Source: Loktanella sp. IMCC34160 (lineage in GTDB: Bacteria; Pseudomonadota; Alphaproteobacteria; Rhodobacterales; Rhodobacteraceae). From it: a stretch of DNA of 64,000 nt. Under the pieces are notes generated by a model. That model did not search any database and was not told the origin of the DNA. It saw nothing but the letters and a program-made list of their open reading frames with translations. Positions 18,087 through 26,416 of this stretch are shown in pieces. The stretch's first letter is position 1. Each line of letters opens with the position of its first letter. The position numbers and the translations under genes were made by a program. Where the stretch lies: positions 62,001 to 126,000 of the forward strand of contig NZ_SELP01000005.1 in the NCBI RefSeq assembly GCF_004145845.1. The letters are read 5' to 3'.

Positions 18087-19579
18087 TCCACGGCCTCGTC
18101 TGCGTCGTCGGCAAGGTCGATCCAGATCGTCTTGAGCTGGGTATATTGGTCGTGGGCGTGGATGCCGTTGTCGCGCCCGCCAAAGCCCGATTGCTTGAAC
18201 CCGCCAAAGGGGGTGGCATTGTCGCCCTCGCCAAAGCTGTTGACGGTGACGGTCCCGGCCCGCAAGCTGCGCGCGCCCCGGATCGCCCGTTTCACGTTGG
18301 CCGTGAAAATCGACGCGCACAGGCCATAGTCGGTGTCGTTGGCGATATTGATCGCCTCGTCAAAGCCAGACACCTCGATCACCGACAGGACCGGGCCAAA
18401 GATTTCCTCGCGTGCCAGAACATGGGTATTGTCCGGCACTTCAACGACCGTTGCCTCGACGAACCCTTTGTCGGCCTTGCCGCCAAGAAGGATGGTGTCG
18501 GCCTTGTCCAGATAGCCGCAGACCTTGTCGTAATGGGACTTCGACACCAGCGCACCCATGCGGGTTTCCGGGTCCAGCGGGTCGCCGACGTTCCATTGCT
18601 TGGCGTGGTGGGCGATCCGGGTCAGCAGGTCGGCCTTGACCGACTTGTGCACGATCAACCGGGACGAAGCAGAGCAGTTTTCGCCCATGTTCCAGAAGGC
18701 GCCGTTGACGATGTGCTGCGCCACGCGATCAAGGTTTTCGGCATCGTCCATCACAATGGCCGGGTTCTTGCCGCCCATTTCCAGCGTGACCTCCTTGGCG
18801 TTCGATTCCGCCGAATAGGTCAGGAACAGCTTGCCGGTTGCGGTCGATCCTGTGAAGGACACGGCGTCGATATCCATATGACGGCCGATGGGCTCGCCCA
18901 CCTCCGCCCCATGGCCCGGAACCACGTTCAGCACACCGCGCGGCAACCCCGCCTCCATCGCCAGTTCCGCGACCCGCAGGGCGGTCAGGGTCGTTTCCGC
19001 CGCCGGTTTCACCACCACCGAACAGCCCGCCGCCAAGGCCGGGCCGATCTTCCACGCCAGCATCAACAGGGGAAAGTTCCACGGCAGGACATGACCAACA
19101 ACGCCCACCGGTTCCCGCACCACCATGGCGATGTGATCGTCCGACGCGGGCGAGACCTGATCGTAGATCTTGTCGATCAGTTCGGCGTGCCATTTGATGC
19201 AGCGGATGGTTTCCGGGACATCCACGGTTTCGCAATCAAAGATGGTCTTGCCGCTGTCGATGCTTTCCATCACCGCCAGTTCACGGGCGTTGCGGGTCAT
19301 CAGTTTCGCCAGACGGATCAACACATCCTTGCGATCCGACGGATGCAAGCGCGACCAGCGGCCATCGTCGAATGCCTCTCGCGCCTTCGTCACCGCGAAA
19401 TCCACGTCTTCCGCCCCGCAGGCAGCAATATCGGCCAATTTTTCACCCGTCGCCGGGTTCACCGTTTCAAAGGTCCTGCCCGAAATGGCCGGGCGAAATC
19501 CCCCATCAATGAAGGCCGCATTTGGCAGGTCCAACCCGGCGGCGATGGCCTTGTATTCGTCTAGTGTCAGCAGTCCCAT
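18083..19579 (-). CDS. NAD(P)+-dependent aldehyde dehydrogenase
   Basis: 498 residues, full-length aldehyde dehydrogenase superfamily member closest by eye to PuuC-type gamma-glutamyl-gamma-aminobutyraldehyde dehydrogenases. Key residues are visible: the PWNFPLLMLAWKIGPALAAG cofactor region, the general-base glutamate in LEMGGKNP, the catalytic cysteine in GENCSASSR, and EEIFGPVLSV. It lies 4 bases after the DapA-like gene and overlaps the FAD oxidase start. It would oxidise the semialdehyde made by the neighbouring enzymes. 2-Oxoglutarate semialdehyde is one candidate if the pathway handles hydroxyproline. Confidence 0.9.
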   Translation of the reverse strand: MGLLTLDEYKAIAAGLDLPNAAFIDGGFRPAISGRTFETVNPATGEKLADIAACGAEDVDFAVTKAREAFDDGRWSRLHPSDRKDVLIRLAKLMTRNARELAVMESIDSGKTIFDCETVDVPETIRCIKWHAELIDKIYDQVSPASDDHIAMVVREPVGVVGHVLPWNFPLLMLAWKIGPALAAGCSVVVKPAAETTLTALRVAELAMEAGLPRGVLNVVPGHGAEVGEPIGRHMDIDAVSFTGSTATGKLFLTYSAESNAKEVTLEMGGKNPAIVMDDAENLDRVAQHIVNGAFWNMGENCSASSRLIVHKSVKADLLTRIAHHAKQWNVGDPLDPETRMGALVSKSHYDKVCGYLDKADTILLGGKADKGFVEATVVEVPDNTHVLAREEIFGPVLSVIEVSGFDEAINIANDTDYGLCASIFTANVKRAIRGARSLRAGTVTVNSFGEGDNATPFGGFKQSGFGGRDNGIHAHDQYTQLKTIWIDLADDADEAVD

Positions 19580-19582
19580 GGG

Positions 19583-20500
19583 TCAGCCCTCCGCCCGGAT
19601 GTCAGCGATTGTCTTCTTCAGCACACGCACCACCTGTTCCAGCGCACGCTTGTCGTCCTTGTTCAGCCCCTTCAACGGTGGCCGCATCGCGCCGGCGTCG
19701 AACCCGTTCAGGGTCACGCCGTATTTGATCGTCTGGATGAACTTGCCGCCCTGTTCCAGCACCCGCATCAGTGGCATCAGGGCCGACATGATCCGGCGAC
19801 CCTTGGCGAAATTGCCCTCGATCACGCAGGCCTCATACAGGGCCACATGTTCCTCGGGCAGAAAGTTGGACCCGCCGCAGACCCAGAACGGCGCGCCCCA
19901 GGCGAAGAACTCCAGCGCCTGATCGTCCATGCCACAGCCCAGCGCAATATGCGGATAGTCGCGGGCCAGAAGGTGGACGCGGTTGATATCGCCAGAGCTT
20001 TCCTTGATGCCGCAGAAATTCCGGCTACGGCCAACGCGGTCCAAAAACTCTTCGCCCATCATGGTCCCGGTGCGGTGCGGGTAATTGTACAGCATCACCG
20101 GCAGGTCGGCGGCTTTGTCGATGGCCAGCGCGTTCAAGGCGTTTTCCCGGTCGGTTGGCACGGAATAAGGCGGGCTGGCCAGCAGGATCGCATCCGCCCC
20201 CATGTCGCGGGCGGCGGTCGCCAATGCAATGGAATCGCCGGTCAACATCGCGCCGGTCCCGACGACAAGCGGCACACGGCCCCTGATCCGGTCCTTGGTA
20301 AAGCGGGCTGTTTCAACCCGTTCCGCCACGGTCTGGGCATAGTTTTCGCCCGTCGACCCGCCCGAGATCAGGCCATGCACGCCTTTGTCGATCAGGAAAT
20401 CGATCACCTCGGCCAGCGCCTCCCAATTGGGGCTTCCGTCATCATGGTAGGGGGTCACCACGGGGGTGTAGATCCCTTCGAACTTGAAAATGGGGGTCAT
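19583..20500 (-). CDS. DapA/N-acetylneuraminate lyase-family protein
   Basis: 305 residues from the ATG at 20500. It is a class I aldolase-fold enzyme: the Schiff-base lysine is in CGIKESSGD, the catalytic tyrosine in LPVMLYNYPHRTG, and the carboxylate-binding GGSTGEN loop is near residue 50. Since the operon has no lysine-pathway partner but has an oxidase and an aldehyde dehydrogenase, a catabolic lyase or deaminase role is more likely than dihydrodipicolinate synthesis. Pyrroline-4-hydroxy-2-carboxylate deaminase is one known activity of such family members. It starts 7 bases after the GntR stop. Confidence 0.85.
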   Translation of the reverse strand: MTPIFKFEGIYTPVVTPYHDDGSPNWEALAEVIDFLIDKGVHGLISGGSTGENYAQTVAERVETARFTKDRIRGRVPLVVGTGAMLTGDSIALATAARDMGADAILLASPPYSVPTDRENALNALAIDKAADLPVMLYNYPHRTGTMMGEEFLDRVGRSRNFCGIKESSGDINRVHLLARDYPHIALGCGMDDQALEFFAWGAPFWVCGGSNFLPEEHVALYEACVIEGNFAKGRRIMSALMPLMRVLEQGGKFIQTIKYGVTLNGFDAGAMRPPLKGLNKDDKRALEQVVRVLKKTIADIRAEG

Positions 20501-20507
20501 GCGGTCC

Positions 20508-21215
20508 TCAGGCGGTGGAATGGGGAAGCGTGCCAAGCGGAGCGGTCAAGCCGCCGGGCATCACGAACATTTCGATCTGGTCGCGGGACAGCTTCCAGTG
20601 GTCGTCGGCAAGGCGGGCGGCGCTGTCGGGGTCTCGGGCCTCGATCGCGGCGATGATCTGGTCGTGCTGATGGCTGGCCGTCGACAGGTTGTCGGCCATC
20701 GTGTCAGTGCGGGGTTGGTAGAAGGTCATGCCGATCCGGGCGTGATCAATCAGCAACCGGCGGAACGAGGGCAGCAGGTAGACATTCGCGGCCATCTCTC
20801 CGGTAATCTCGTGGAACCGATTGTTGGCCAGCGCCCGGTCGGCGGGGCTGCCGTCGCGCAGGGCCGCGCGGAAGTCCTCTTGTGCGGCCTTGAGCTGGTC
20901 AATCTGGTCCGCTGTCGCGTTCAGGGCGGCCAGCCGCATGATCGCGCTATAGATCATCGGGGCGGCAAGGAAGAAATCGCGCAGTGTCGTATGGGACATC
21001 TCTGACACCCGCGCGCCGCGACCCGCGCGAAGTTCGACATAGCCCTCGCCCGCAAGCTCGCGAAACACCTCGCGCAGCGGGGTGCGGGACAGGCCGAAGG
21101 CATCGCTTAGCCCCACTTCGTCCAGATCGTCGCCGGGGCGCATCTGCATTGTCAGAATCGAGGTCTTGATATGGCCATAGAGGGCGGCCTTGGGGCCTTT
21201 TGCGATGTCTTTCAT
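20508..21215 (-). CDS. GntR-family transcriptional regulator (FCD domain)
   Basis: 235 residues. Residues about 10-75 are a winged helix (LSDAFGLSRTPLREVFRELAGEGYVEL) and residues about 85-220 an all-helical FCD ligand domain with metal-ligand histidines (NNRFHEITGEM, HDQIIAAIEARD). It is the first gene of the four-gene minus-strand operon and probably controls it and the divergent GlxA gene. A perfect 11-bp palindrome lies in the 132-base divergent region. Confidence 0.9.
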   Translation of the reverse strand: MKDIAKGPKAALYGHIKTSILTMQMRPGDDLDEVGLSDAFGLSRTPLREVFRELAGEGYVELRAGRGARVSEMSHTTLRDFFLAAPMIYSAIMRLAALNATADQIDQLKAAQEDFRAALRDGSPADRALANNRFHEITGEMAANVYLLPSFRRLLIDHARIGMTFYQPRTDTMADNLSTASHQHDQIIAAIEARDPDSAARLADDHWKLSRDQIEMFVMPGGLTAPLGTLPHSTA

Positions 21216-21278
21216 TGCGCGTCACCTCCTGACCGGCCCACGTTCAGGGGCGTTTTCTCCCGAACTCAATACCCAAAA

Positions 21279-21289
21279 TACAACTTGTA
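21279..21289. promoter_or_regulatory. palindrome, candidate GntR operator
   Basis: TACAA-C-TTGTA, a perfect 11-bp palindrome in an AT-rich part of the region between the divergent GntR and GlxA genes. FCD-type GntR proteins bind short palindromes of this kind close to their own promoters. Assignment to this GntR is inferred from position. Confidence 0.45.
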
Positions 21290-21347
21290 CTCAATTCGAA
21301 TTTTTCTAGGATACAAATCTGCGCAATGCCTCGTGAAGGCCCGACTG

Positions 21348-22298
21348 ATGCCCACGCCCCAGCACATCGTCTTTGCCCTTGTCGAAGATTTCACCCACAT
21401 CGCCTTTTCCTGCGCGGTCGAACCGCTGCGGATTGCGAACTTCATCGCCGGGAAAGACCTTTATCGCTGGTCGTTCCTGTCCGAAGACGGGCAGACCGCG
21501 AAATCATCGAACGGGTCGCGGACCCTGGTGCACGGCAGTTTCGACAGCGTTCCGGCCTGTGACCGGCTGTTCGTCCTGTCTGGCCTTGGAATGCGCGACC
21601 GTATCACCAAACCGCTGATCGCCATGCTGCGGCGGGAACGGTATCGGGGGCGACCCATCGGCGCACTGTGTTCGGCCTCGTGGATTCTGGCGCATCTGGG
21701 GTTTCTCGACGGGCGGCGCGCGGCGATCCACTGGGATTATCACGACAGTTTCGCCGAGACCTTTCCCAAGGTCACACTTGTGCGGAATGTCTTTGTCGCG
21801 GACGAAAAATACCTGACCGCCTCGGGCGGGACCGCCACCGCAGACCTGATGCTCCACCTAATTGAGCTGGACCACGGGGCCGACCTGTCCACCGCCGTGG
21901 CCGATCAGATGGTCTATAGCTCTGCACGCGAGGCGAGCGCCGAACAGCGGGTGTCGATCCAATCACGGATGGGAATGCGCAACGTCCACCTGTCCAGCGC
22001 GATCAAGCGGATGAAAGACCGCATCGAAGACCCGATATCCCCGGCCACCATCGCGTCAGAGATCGGGATATCCACTCGTCAATTGGAACGGCTGTTCGGG
22101 CAGCACCTGAACACCTCTCCCAAGAAGTATTACATGCAGTTGCGATTGGATCGGGCGCGGCACCTGCTGATCCAGACGGAATCCTCGGTCATCGACGTGG
22201 CTTATGCCTGCGGGTTTGAAAGTCCCGGTCATTTCTCGCGGGTCTATCGCTCCGCATTTGGGGTCACGCCGATGGCGCAGCGTAGCCGGATCAGCTGA
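21348..22298 (+). CDS. GlxA-family transcriptional regulator (DJ-1/PfpI + AraC HTH)
   Basis: 316 residues from the ATG at 21348 (MPTPQHIVFALVEDFTHIAF). The frame opens at 21171, but that part overlaps the GntR promoter. It has an N-terminal DJ-1/PfpI-type domain (IGALCSASWILAHLGFLDGR) and a C-terminal AraC double helix-turn-helix (ASEIGISTRQLERLF and AYACGFESPGHFSRVYRSAF). It is divergent from the GntR operon and likely co-regulates it. It resembles the regulator at 4923 in architecture but is clearly a different protein. Its 3' end overlaps the convergent LysR gene by 8 bases. Confidence 0.88.
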   Translation: MPTPQHIVFALVEDFTHIAFSCAVEPLRIANFIAGKDLYRWSFLSEDGQTAKSSNGSRTLVHGSFDSVPACDRLFVLSGLGMRDRITKPLIAMLRRERYRGRPIGALCSASWILAHLGFLDGRRAAIHWDYHDSFAETFPKVTLVRNVFVADEKYLTASGGTATADLMLHLIELDHGADLSTAVADQMVYSSAREASAEQRVSIQSRMGMRNVHLSSAIKRMKDRIEDPISPATIASEIGISTRQLERLFGQHLNTSPKKYYMQLRLDRARHLLIQTESSVIDVAYACGFESPGHFSRVYRSAFGVTPMAQRSRIS

Positions 22299-23196
22299 CC
22301 GGGGCATCACGCAGAAGAAAGGCCCGAAGTCTTTCGAAGGAGGCTTTTTCGCGCAACGCCGGACGGTAGACGAGGTAATAACCATATCCCTCACGCCCCA
22401 GTTCCGGCCCGATCCGCACGATGGCCCCGCTTTCGACAAGCGCATCTTCCAGCCCAAGATATCCGATGCCAACGCCGTCGCCCGCGGTGATCATATCCAG
22501 CATGGTCGGATAGCTGCGCACGACCGGAAGATTGGCGGACCGCGGCAGGCTTCGGCCCAGCGCCCTGTACCACCGTTCCCAGGTCATCCAACCCGATCCG
22601 CTCGGGTCGCCATGGTCCAGCAGGAACCGCTGCGGCAGGGTTTCGAAGGGGGCGGCGGGGTCAAAGCCGGGATGGGCCTTTGCGAACCCGGGCGCGGCGA
22701 CGATCCGGCACCGTTCCGGGAACAGCAGGTCCGCCTCCATCCCCCGGAAGTCCCCATTCCCGAAACGTATGGAGAAATCGACGCCCCCCTCGTCGAAGCT
22801 GCGATAATCGTCCGAAGTGAGGAAGTTCACAGGCGCATCGGCGACCTGCCGCATGGCCCCGATGCGCGGCATCAGCCACAGATGGGCCACGCCAAAGGAC
22901 GCCCCCACCACGAAATCGCGGCTGCCGGCCCGGCGCACGTCCCGCACGCCCAGTTCGACCCGGTCCAGAACCGAGGTCGCAAGTTCTGAGAGGTTTTGCC
23001 CCTCGGGCGTCAGGCTGATCGCGTTGCCCCGCCGCAGGAACAGCGGCGCGCCGATCCAATCTTCAAGTTTGGCGACGTGACGGGTGATGGCGGGCTGGGC
23101 CACGCCCAGCTCTTCCGCCGCGCGGGTAAAATTGCCCAGACGGGCGGCTGCCTCGAAGGCGAGAAGGGCATTCATTGGCGGCAGCCTGCGGCGCAT
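22291..23196 (-). CDS. LysR-family transcriptional regulator
   Basis: 301 residues from the ATG at 23196 (MRRRLPPMNALLAFEAAARL). The N-terminal helix-turn-helix includes NFTRAAEELGVAQPAITRHVAKLE, and the remainder is the LysR periplasmic-binding-like effector domain. The SFGVAHLWLMPRIGAMRQ and SDDYRSFDEGGVDFSIRFG segments place it near the GcvA/AmpR-like branch. It is divergent from the HD-domain gene at 23302, with a 105-base region that is notably AT-rich near its start. It is a probable regulator of the HD/desaturase pair. Confidence 0.88.
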   Translation of the reverse strand: MRRRLPPMNALLAFEAAARLGNFTRAAEELGVAQPAITRHVAKLEDWIGAPLFLRRGNAISLTPEGQNLSELATSVLDRVELGVRDVRRAGSRDFVVGASFGVAHLWLMPRIGAMRQVADAPVNFLTSDDYRSFDEGGVDFSIRFGNGDFRGMEADLLFPERCRIVAAPGFAKAHPGFDPAAPFETLPQRFLLDHGDPSGSGWMTWERWYRALGRSLPRSANLPVVRSYPTMLDMITAGDGVGIGYLGLEDALVESGAIVRIGPELGREGYGYYLVYRPALREKASFERLRAFLLRDAPVS

Positions 23197-23301
23197 CCCG
23201 GCGATCCTACATAACAAAAAGGTATCGAACTATTCCACTTTTCCCTCTCGGCGTAAATGGGCGCAACGGGCATGGTGACGCCAGACAAGGGAGATTCCAC
23301 A

Positions 23302-23925
23302 ATGGACAAGGTCAGCTTCAAGCAGATGAAGGACGGCACCAAGGAAGATTACGAATTCCTGACCGCCCATGAGATCGATCATACCAAGGACACGGCCAAA
23401 CGGCTGATGAAGGCGCTGGTCGAACTGGATGAAAGCCTGTCGGGCTACCAGATCACACGCCTTGGGCATTCGATCCAATCCGCCAGCCGCGCCTACCGCG
23501 ACGGCGCAGATATCGACTGGATCGTATCGGCGTTGTTGCACGACATCGGGGACATCTATGCCCCCTATAACCACGACGAATACGCCGCGACCATCCTGCG
23601 CCCCTTCGTCCGCGACCAATGCGCGTGGTGCGTGCAGACCCACGGCGATTTCCAGATGCTCTATTACGGGCATCATCTTGACGGTTTTGACCAACACAAG
23701 CGGGAACGGCACCGGGGTCATCCCTATTTCGATGACTGCGCCGAATTCTGCGAACGCTGGGATCAGGCCAGCTTTGACCCCGATTATGACGACCTGCCGC
23801 TGTCGTTCTTTGCGCCAATGGTCGAAGAGGTCTTTGCCCGCAAACCCTATGACCCGGATGTCATGACCCCGGGAACCCGACTCCCGCTTGCCAACGCGGA
23901 TGTTGCCGCACAGCGCGCAGCCTAG
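23302..23925 (+). CDS. HD-domain metalloprotein (phosphohydrolase- or PhnZ/TmpB-like oxygenase)
   Basis: 207 residues from the ATG at 23302, which has an AAGGGAGATTCC ribosome-binding region. Metal-ligand positions of the HD fold are seen at H56 (RLGHSIQSASRA), H80-D81 (ALLHDIGD), H91 (NHDEYAATILRPFV) and H114 (QTHGDF). A tyrosine precedes H56 (GYQITRLGH). This layout, with extra histidines, is shared by HD-domain mixed-valent diiron oxygenases such as PhnZ and TmpB, which cleave phosphonates, as well as by ordinary phosphohydrolases. I cannot decide between these. It is followed 15 bases later by a sterol-desaturase-family gene. Confidence 0.75.
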   Translation: MDKVSFKQMKDGTKEDYEFLTAHEIDHTKDTAKRLMKALVELDESLSGYQITRLGHSIQSASRAYRDGADIDWIVSALLHDIGDIYAPYNHDEYAATILRPFVRDQCAWCVQTHGDFQMLYYGHHLDGFDQHKRERHRGHPYFDDCAEFCERWDQASFDPDYDDLPLSFFAPMVEEVFARKPYDPDVMTPGTRLPLANADVAAQRAA

Positions 23926-23940
23926 GCCCGAGGGAAAGCC

Positions 23941-24942
23941 ATGACTGACCAGACCCCGCCGCCTGCCCGCCCGGAGCGGCGGGTCTGGAATTACACACCC
24001 GACCTGCCGATCAAGCTCGCGCCCTACTGGGATTGGCCGATGCGCCCGCTCGCGGCAGCGGCCTACCTGCTGCGCAGCTGGAACCCGGTGGGACTGCGGT
24101 TTCTGTTCCTTGTTGCGGCCTTTGTCGTCTGGACATGGTTCACCCCCGATCTGTCACGCGCCGAAACCATCCGGTTCGACTGGATCGCCGAGGTCTGGTT
24201 GCGCAACTTCATCCTCCTGACTGGCATTGCCGGTGGGCTGCACCTGCTTTTGTGGCGGTTCGCGGTGCAAAAGGACGACTACCGCTACGACATGCGGCCC
24301 ATGATGAAGGGGGCGCGGGCCTTCTGGTTTCGCAATCAGGTCTGGGACAACATGTTCTGGTCCTTCGTCGCCCTGCAATTCTGGACCTTCTTCGAATGCC
24401 TGATCTGGTATGCCTACGCCAACGGCTGGGCCACGATGATCACCTTCGAGACGAACCCGGTCTGGTTCGTCACCCTGATCGTGCTGATCCCGATCTGGGC
24501 GGGGTTCTATTTCTACACCCACCACCGGCTGTTGCATGTCGGGCCGTTCTATCGCCACGTCCATTCGTGGCACCATAAGAACGTCAACACCGGACCGTGG
24601 TCGGGGCTTGCGATGCACCCGGTCGAAAGCTTTGTCCTGATGACCGATACGCTGCTGTTCCTGCTGATCCCCGCACACCCGGTGCATGTCTTGTTCCTGC
24701 TGTTCCACCACGGGATCGGCGCGCCGACCTCGCACGCCGGGTTTGAAAAACTGAAGATCGGCAAGGGCGGTATCGAGGTCGGGGATTTCTTTCACCAGCT
24801 TCATCACCGGTTCTTCGACTGCAACTACGGCACATGGGAAACGCCCTGGGACAAGTGGTTCAACACCTTCCATGACGGCACCAGCGACGGCGACACGGCC
24901 GTCCGGGAACGGCGTCGGCGGATCTGGAACTCGGCCGACTAG
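23941..24942 (+). CDS. sterol desaturase / fatty acid hydroxylase family membrane enzyme
   Basis: 333 residues with about four to five membrane segments and the histidine clusters of the membrane diiron hydroxylase superfamily: THHRLLH, HSWHHKN and HQLHHRFFDCNYG, plus a further HH in FHHGIGAPTSHAG. These ligate two irons and hydroxylate or desaturate a lipid or other hydrophobic substrate. Cotranscription with the HD-domain gene (15-base gap) suggests the two act on the same compound. The pairing of two putative diiron enzymes is unusual. Confidence 0.85.
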   Translation: MTDQTPPPARPERRVWNYTPDLPIKLAPYWDWPMRPLAAAAYLLRSWNPVGLRFLFLVAAFVVWTWFTPDLSRAETIRFDWIAEVWLRNFILLTGIAGGLHLLLWRFAVQKDDYRYDMRPMMKGARAFWFRNQVWDNMFWSFVALQFWTFFECLIWYAYANGWATMITFETNPVWFVTLIVLIPIWAGFYFYTHHRLLHVGPFYRHVHSWHHKNVNTGPWSGLAMHPVESFVLMTDTLLFLLIPAHPVHVLFLLFHHGIGAPTSHAGFEKLKIGKGGIEVGDFFHQLHHRFFDCNYGTWETPWDKWFNTFHDGTSDGDTAVRERRRRIWNSAD

Positions 24943-25047
24943 AGCGTTTCGTCTTTGCATTGAGGCGCCCGGTATCGGCCGTGGCGTTTGAGCCTGCCGC
25001 GCGAAAGGCAGCGAAGGGCCGATCAAGGGGCAGGTCGAAACGCTTTC
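24943..25047 (+). repeat. nested palindromic structured element
   Basis: Immediately after the desaturase stop. Three nested inverted repeats are present: AGCGTTTCG (24943-24951) with CGAAACGCT (25036-25044), ATCGGCC (24974-24980) with GGCCGAT (25017-25023), and CTGCC (24994-24998) with GGCAG (25007-25011). Together they fold into a long cruciform-like stem of about 100 bases. It could be a MITE-like mobile remnant, a structured RNA or an extended terminator, since a short TTTC follows. No second copy is seen in this window. Confidence 0.55.
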
Positions 25048-25075
25048 GGCGCGGTGAACCCGTTCAGAAATTTCC

Positions 25076-25105
25076 TTGCTGATTCAATGACCGCCGGGCT
25101 AGCAT
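25076..25105 (+). promoter_or_regulatory. weak candidate promoter of the type VI accessory island
   Basis: TTGCTG at 25076-25081 and TAGCAT at 25100-25105 are 18 bases apart and lie 28 bases before the first gene of the island, whose ATG lacks a clear ribosome-binding site. The match is modest; I include it because the island must start transcription here. Confidence 0.3.
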
Positions 25106-25132
25106 CCTCGCATCCCATTTTGCGAAGTCATT

Positions 25133-26413
25133 ATGCTCAAAAAGGTAAATAGACCGACTGTGCGGGACGACTTCCTCCGTGTTCATCTGGAGGATGCGGC
25201 CATGCTGTTCATGCAGCACCGCCAGTTGACGGAAATGCCCAACGTCCGCCTGCCAGACCTATATGAGACCGAGCAGCGCCTTGCCGCGCATCTTGATTTC
25301 GGGATGTACTGCGGCGCCCAGGCGTTGGACATGGCCCGGAGCATCTTTGAGGAAAGCCCGACGCGGGGCGAAGTTTCGATGTTCGCCCATGTCGCCATGC
25401 TACAGGGAAACAAGGACTTTCCCGAACTGATCGGCGACCTGGCCGCCGACCCGCAAGATGCCGTAGCCGCGGTCGGCCATGCCTTCGCCTTCTGCGGAAA
25501 GCCGGTTCGGCGGGATTATCTTGGGCAGTGGATACACTCGGATAACCCCTTCCTTGTTCGGTCCGCACTGGAGGCCGCGATCCAGCATCGGCTGAACCTG
25601 CGCGATCTGCTGATCCCGCTGTTTGATCATGCCGACAGCGGCATCCGCACCCGCGCGTTCGAATACGCAGGGGTGATGGGACTGGCCGAACACGGACCAA
25701 GGGCCGAGGAGGCGGCGGGCGACAGCGCCCCGGACGTGTCCTTTGCGGCGGCGGTGGCCGGATGCCGGATTGCCTCGGGCGCAACGATCGTTCCGCTTTT
25801 GTCAAAGATCGGCCCCTCCAGCAGCGCGCGGGACAGCCGCCTTGCGACCGAGGTCGCCTTCCTGACCCTCAACGAAGAGAACGCCCGCGATCACGTCCGC
25901 GCGCTTCTGTCCGATATCGACACCCGGCGCTGGGGGCTTCTGGCGTTGGGGGTGATCGGGGCCACCCGGACCCTTGATTTCATCATCTCGGATATGGCCG
26001 CGCCCGAATTTTCGCGCATGGCTGGCTGGGCGTTTTCGATGATCACCGGGGCCAATGTGGCCGAGGATGATCTGGAGCTGGATGAATTCCCTGACAGCCC
26101 CGACAACCCGCTGTTGGAGGACGCGCCCGAAGAAGATGCCATCGAAGAGGCCCTGCCCTGGCCCGATCCGGAGCGGATCGCGGCATGGATGGCCGAAAAC
26201 GGGTCGCGCCTCAGCAGCGACCACCCGATGCTGTTCGGCCTCGCGCGGTGGAGCTATCAGGACATCGACACGACCCAGCTGGAGTTTCAGGGTCGGTTCC
26301 GCGCCGTGGCGCAGGCCATTGCCATGCAATCGCCTGACCGGCGCCTGCCAAACTGGCGGTCGCGGGTCTTCCTGCAGGATCGGCAGTTTCGACGCGACTG
26401 GCAGATGGGATGA
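25133..26413 (+). CDS. TIGR02270-family protein (T6SS-associated, HEAT-repeat-like)
   Basis: 426 residues. The N-terminal segment reads HLEDAAMLFMQHRQLTEMPNV and continues LYETEQRLAAHLDFG; both I recognise from TIGR02270, a family found beside DUF2169 and VgrG genes in type VI secretion gene sets. The middle (about residues 80-290) is a series of helical HEAT-like repeats (e.g. DSGIRTRAFEYAGVMGLAEHG, TRRWGLLALGVIG). It is thus likely an adaptor or scaffold, not an enzyme. First gene of the island; the DUF2169 gene follows after 3 bases. Confidence 0.8.
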   Translation: MLKKVNRPTVRDDFLRVHLEDAAMLFMQHRQLTEMPNVRLPDLYETEQRLAAHLDFGMYCGAQALDMARSIFEESPTRGEVSMFAHVAMLQGNKDFPELIGDLAADPQDAVAAVGHAFAFCGKPVRRDYLGQWIHSDNPFLVRSALEAAIQHRLNLRDLLIPLFDHADSGIRTRAFEYAGVMGLAEHGPRAEEAAGDSAPDVSFAAAVAGCRIASGATIVPLLSKIGPSSSARDSRLATEVAFLTLNEENARDHVRALLSDIDTRRWGLLALGVIGATRTLDFIISDMAAPEFSRMAGWAFSMITGANVAEDDLELDEFPDSPDNPLLEDAPEEDAIEEALPWPDPERIAAWMAENGSRLSSDHPMLFGLARWSYQDIDTTQLEFQGRFRAVAQAIAMQSPDRRLPNWRSRVFLQDRQFRRDWQMG

Positions 26414-26416
26414 GCC

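Noticed and set aside
16746-20500. assignment of the operon to the Puu putrescine pathway
   Set aside because: PuuA (gamma-glutamylputrescine synthetase) and PuuD are absent and a DapA-like lyase is present, so similarity of two enzymes to PuuB/PuuC is not enough to name the pathway.
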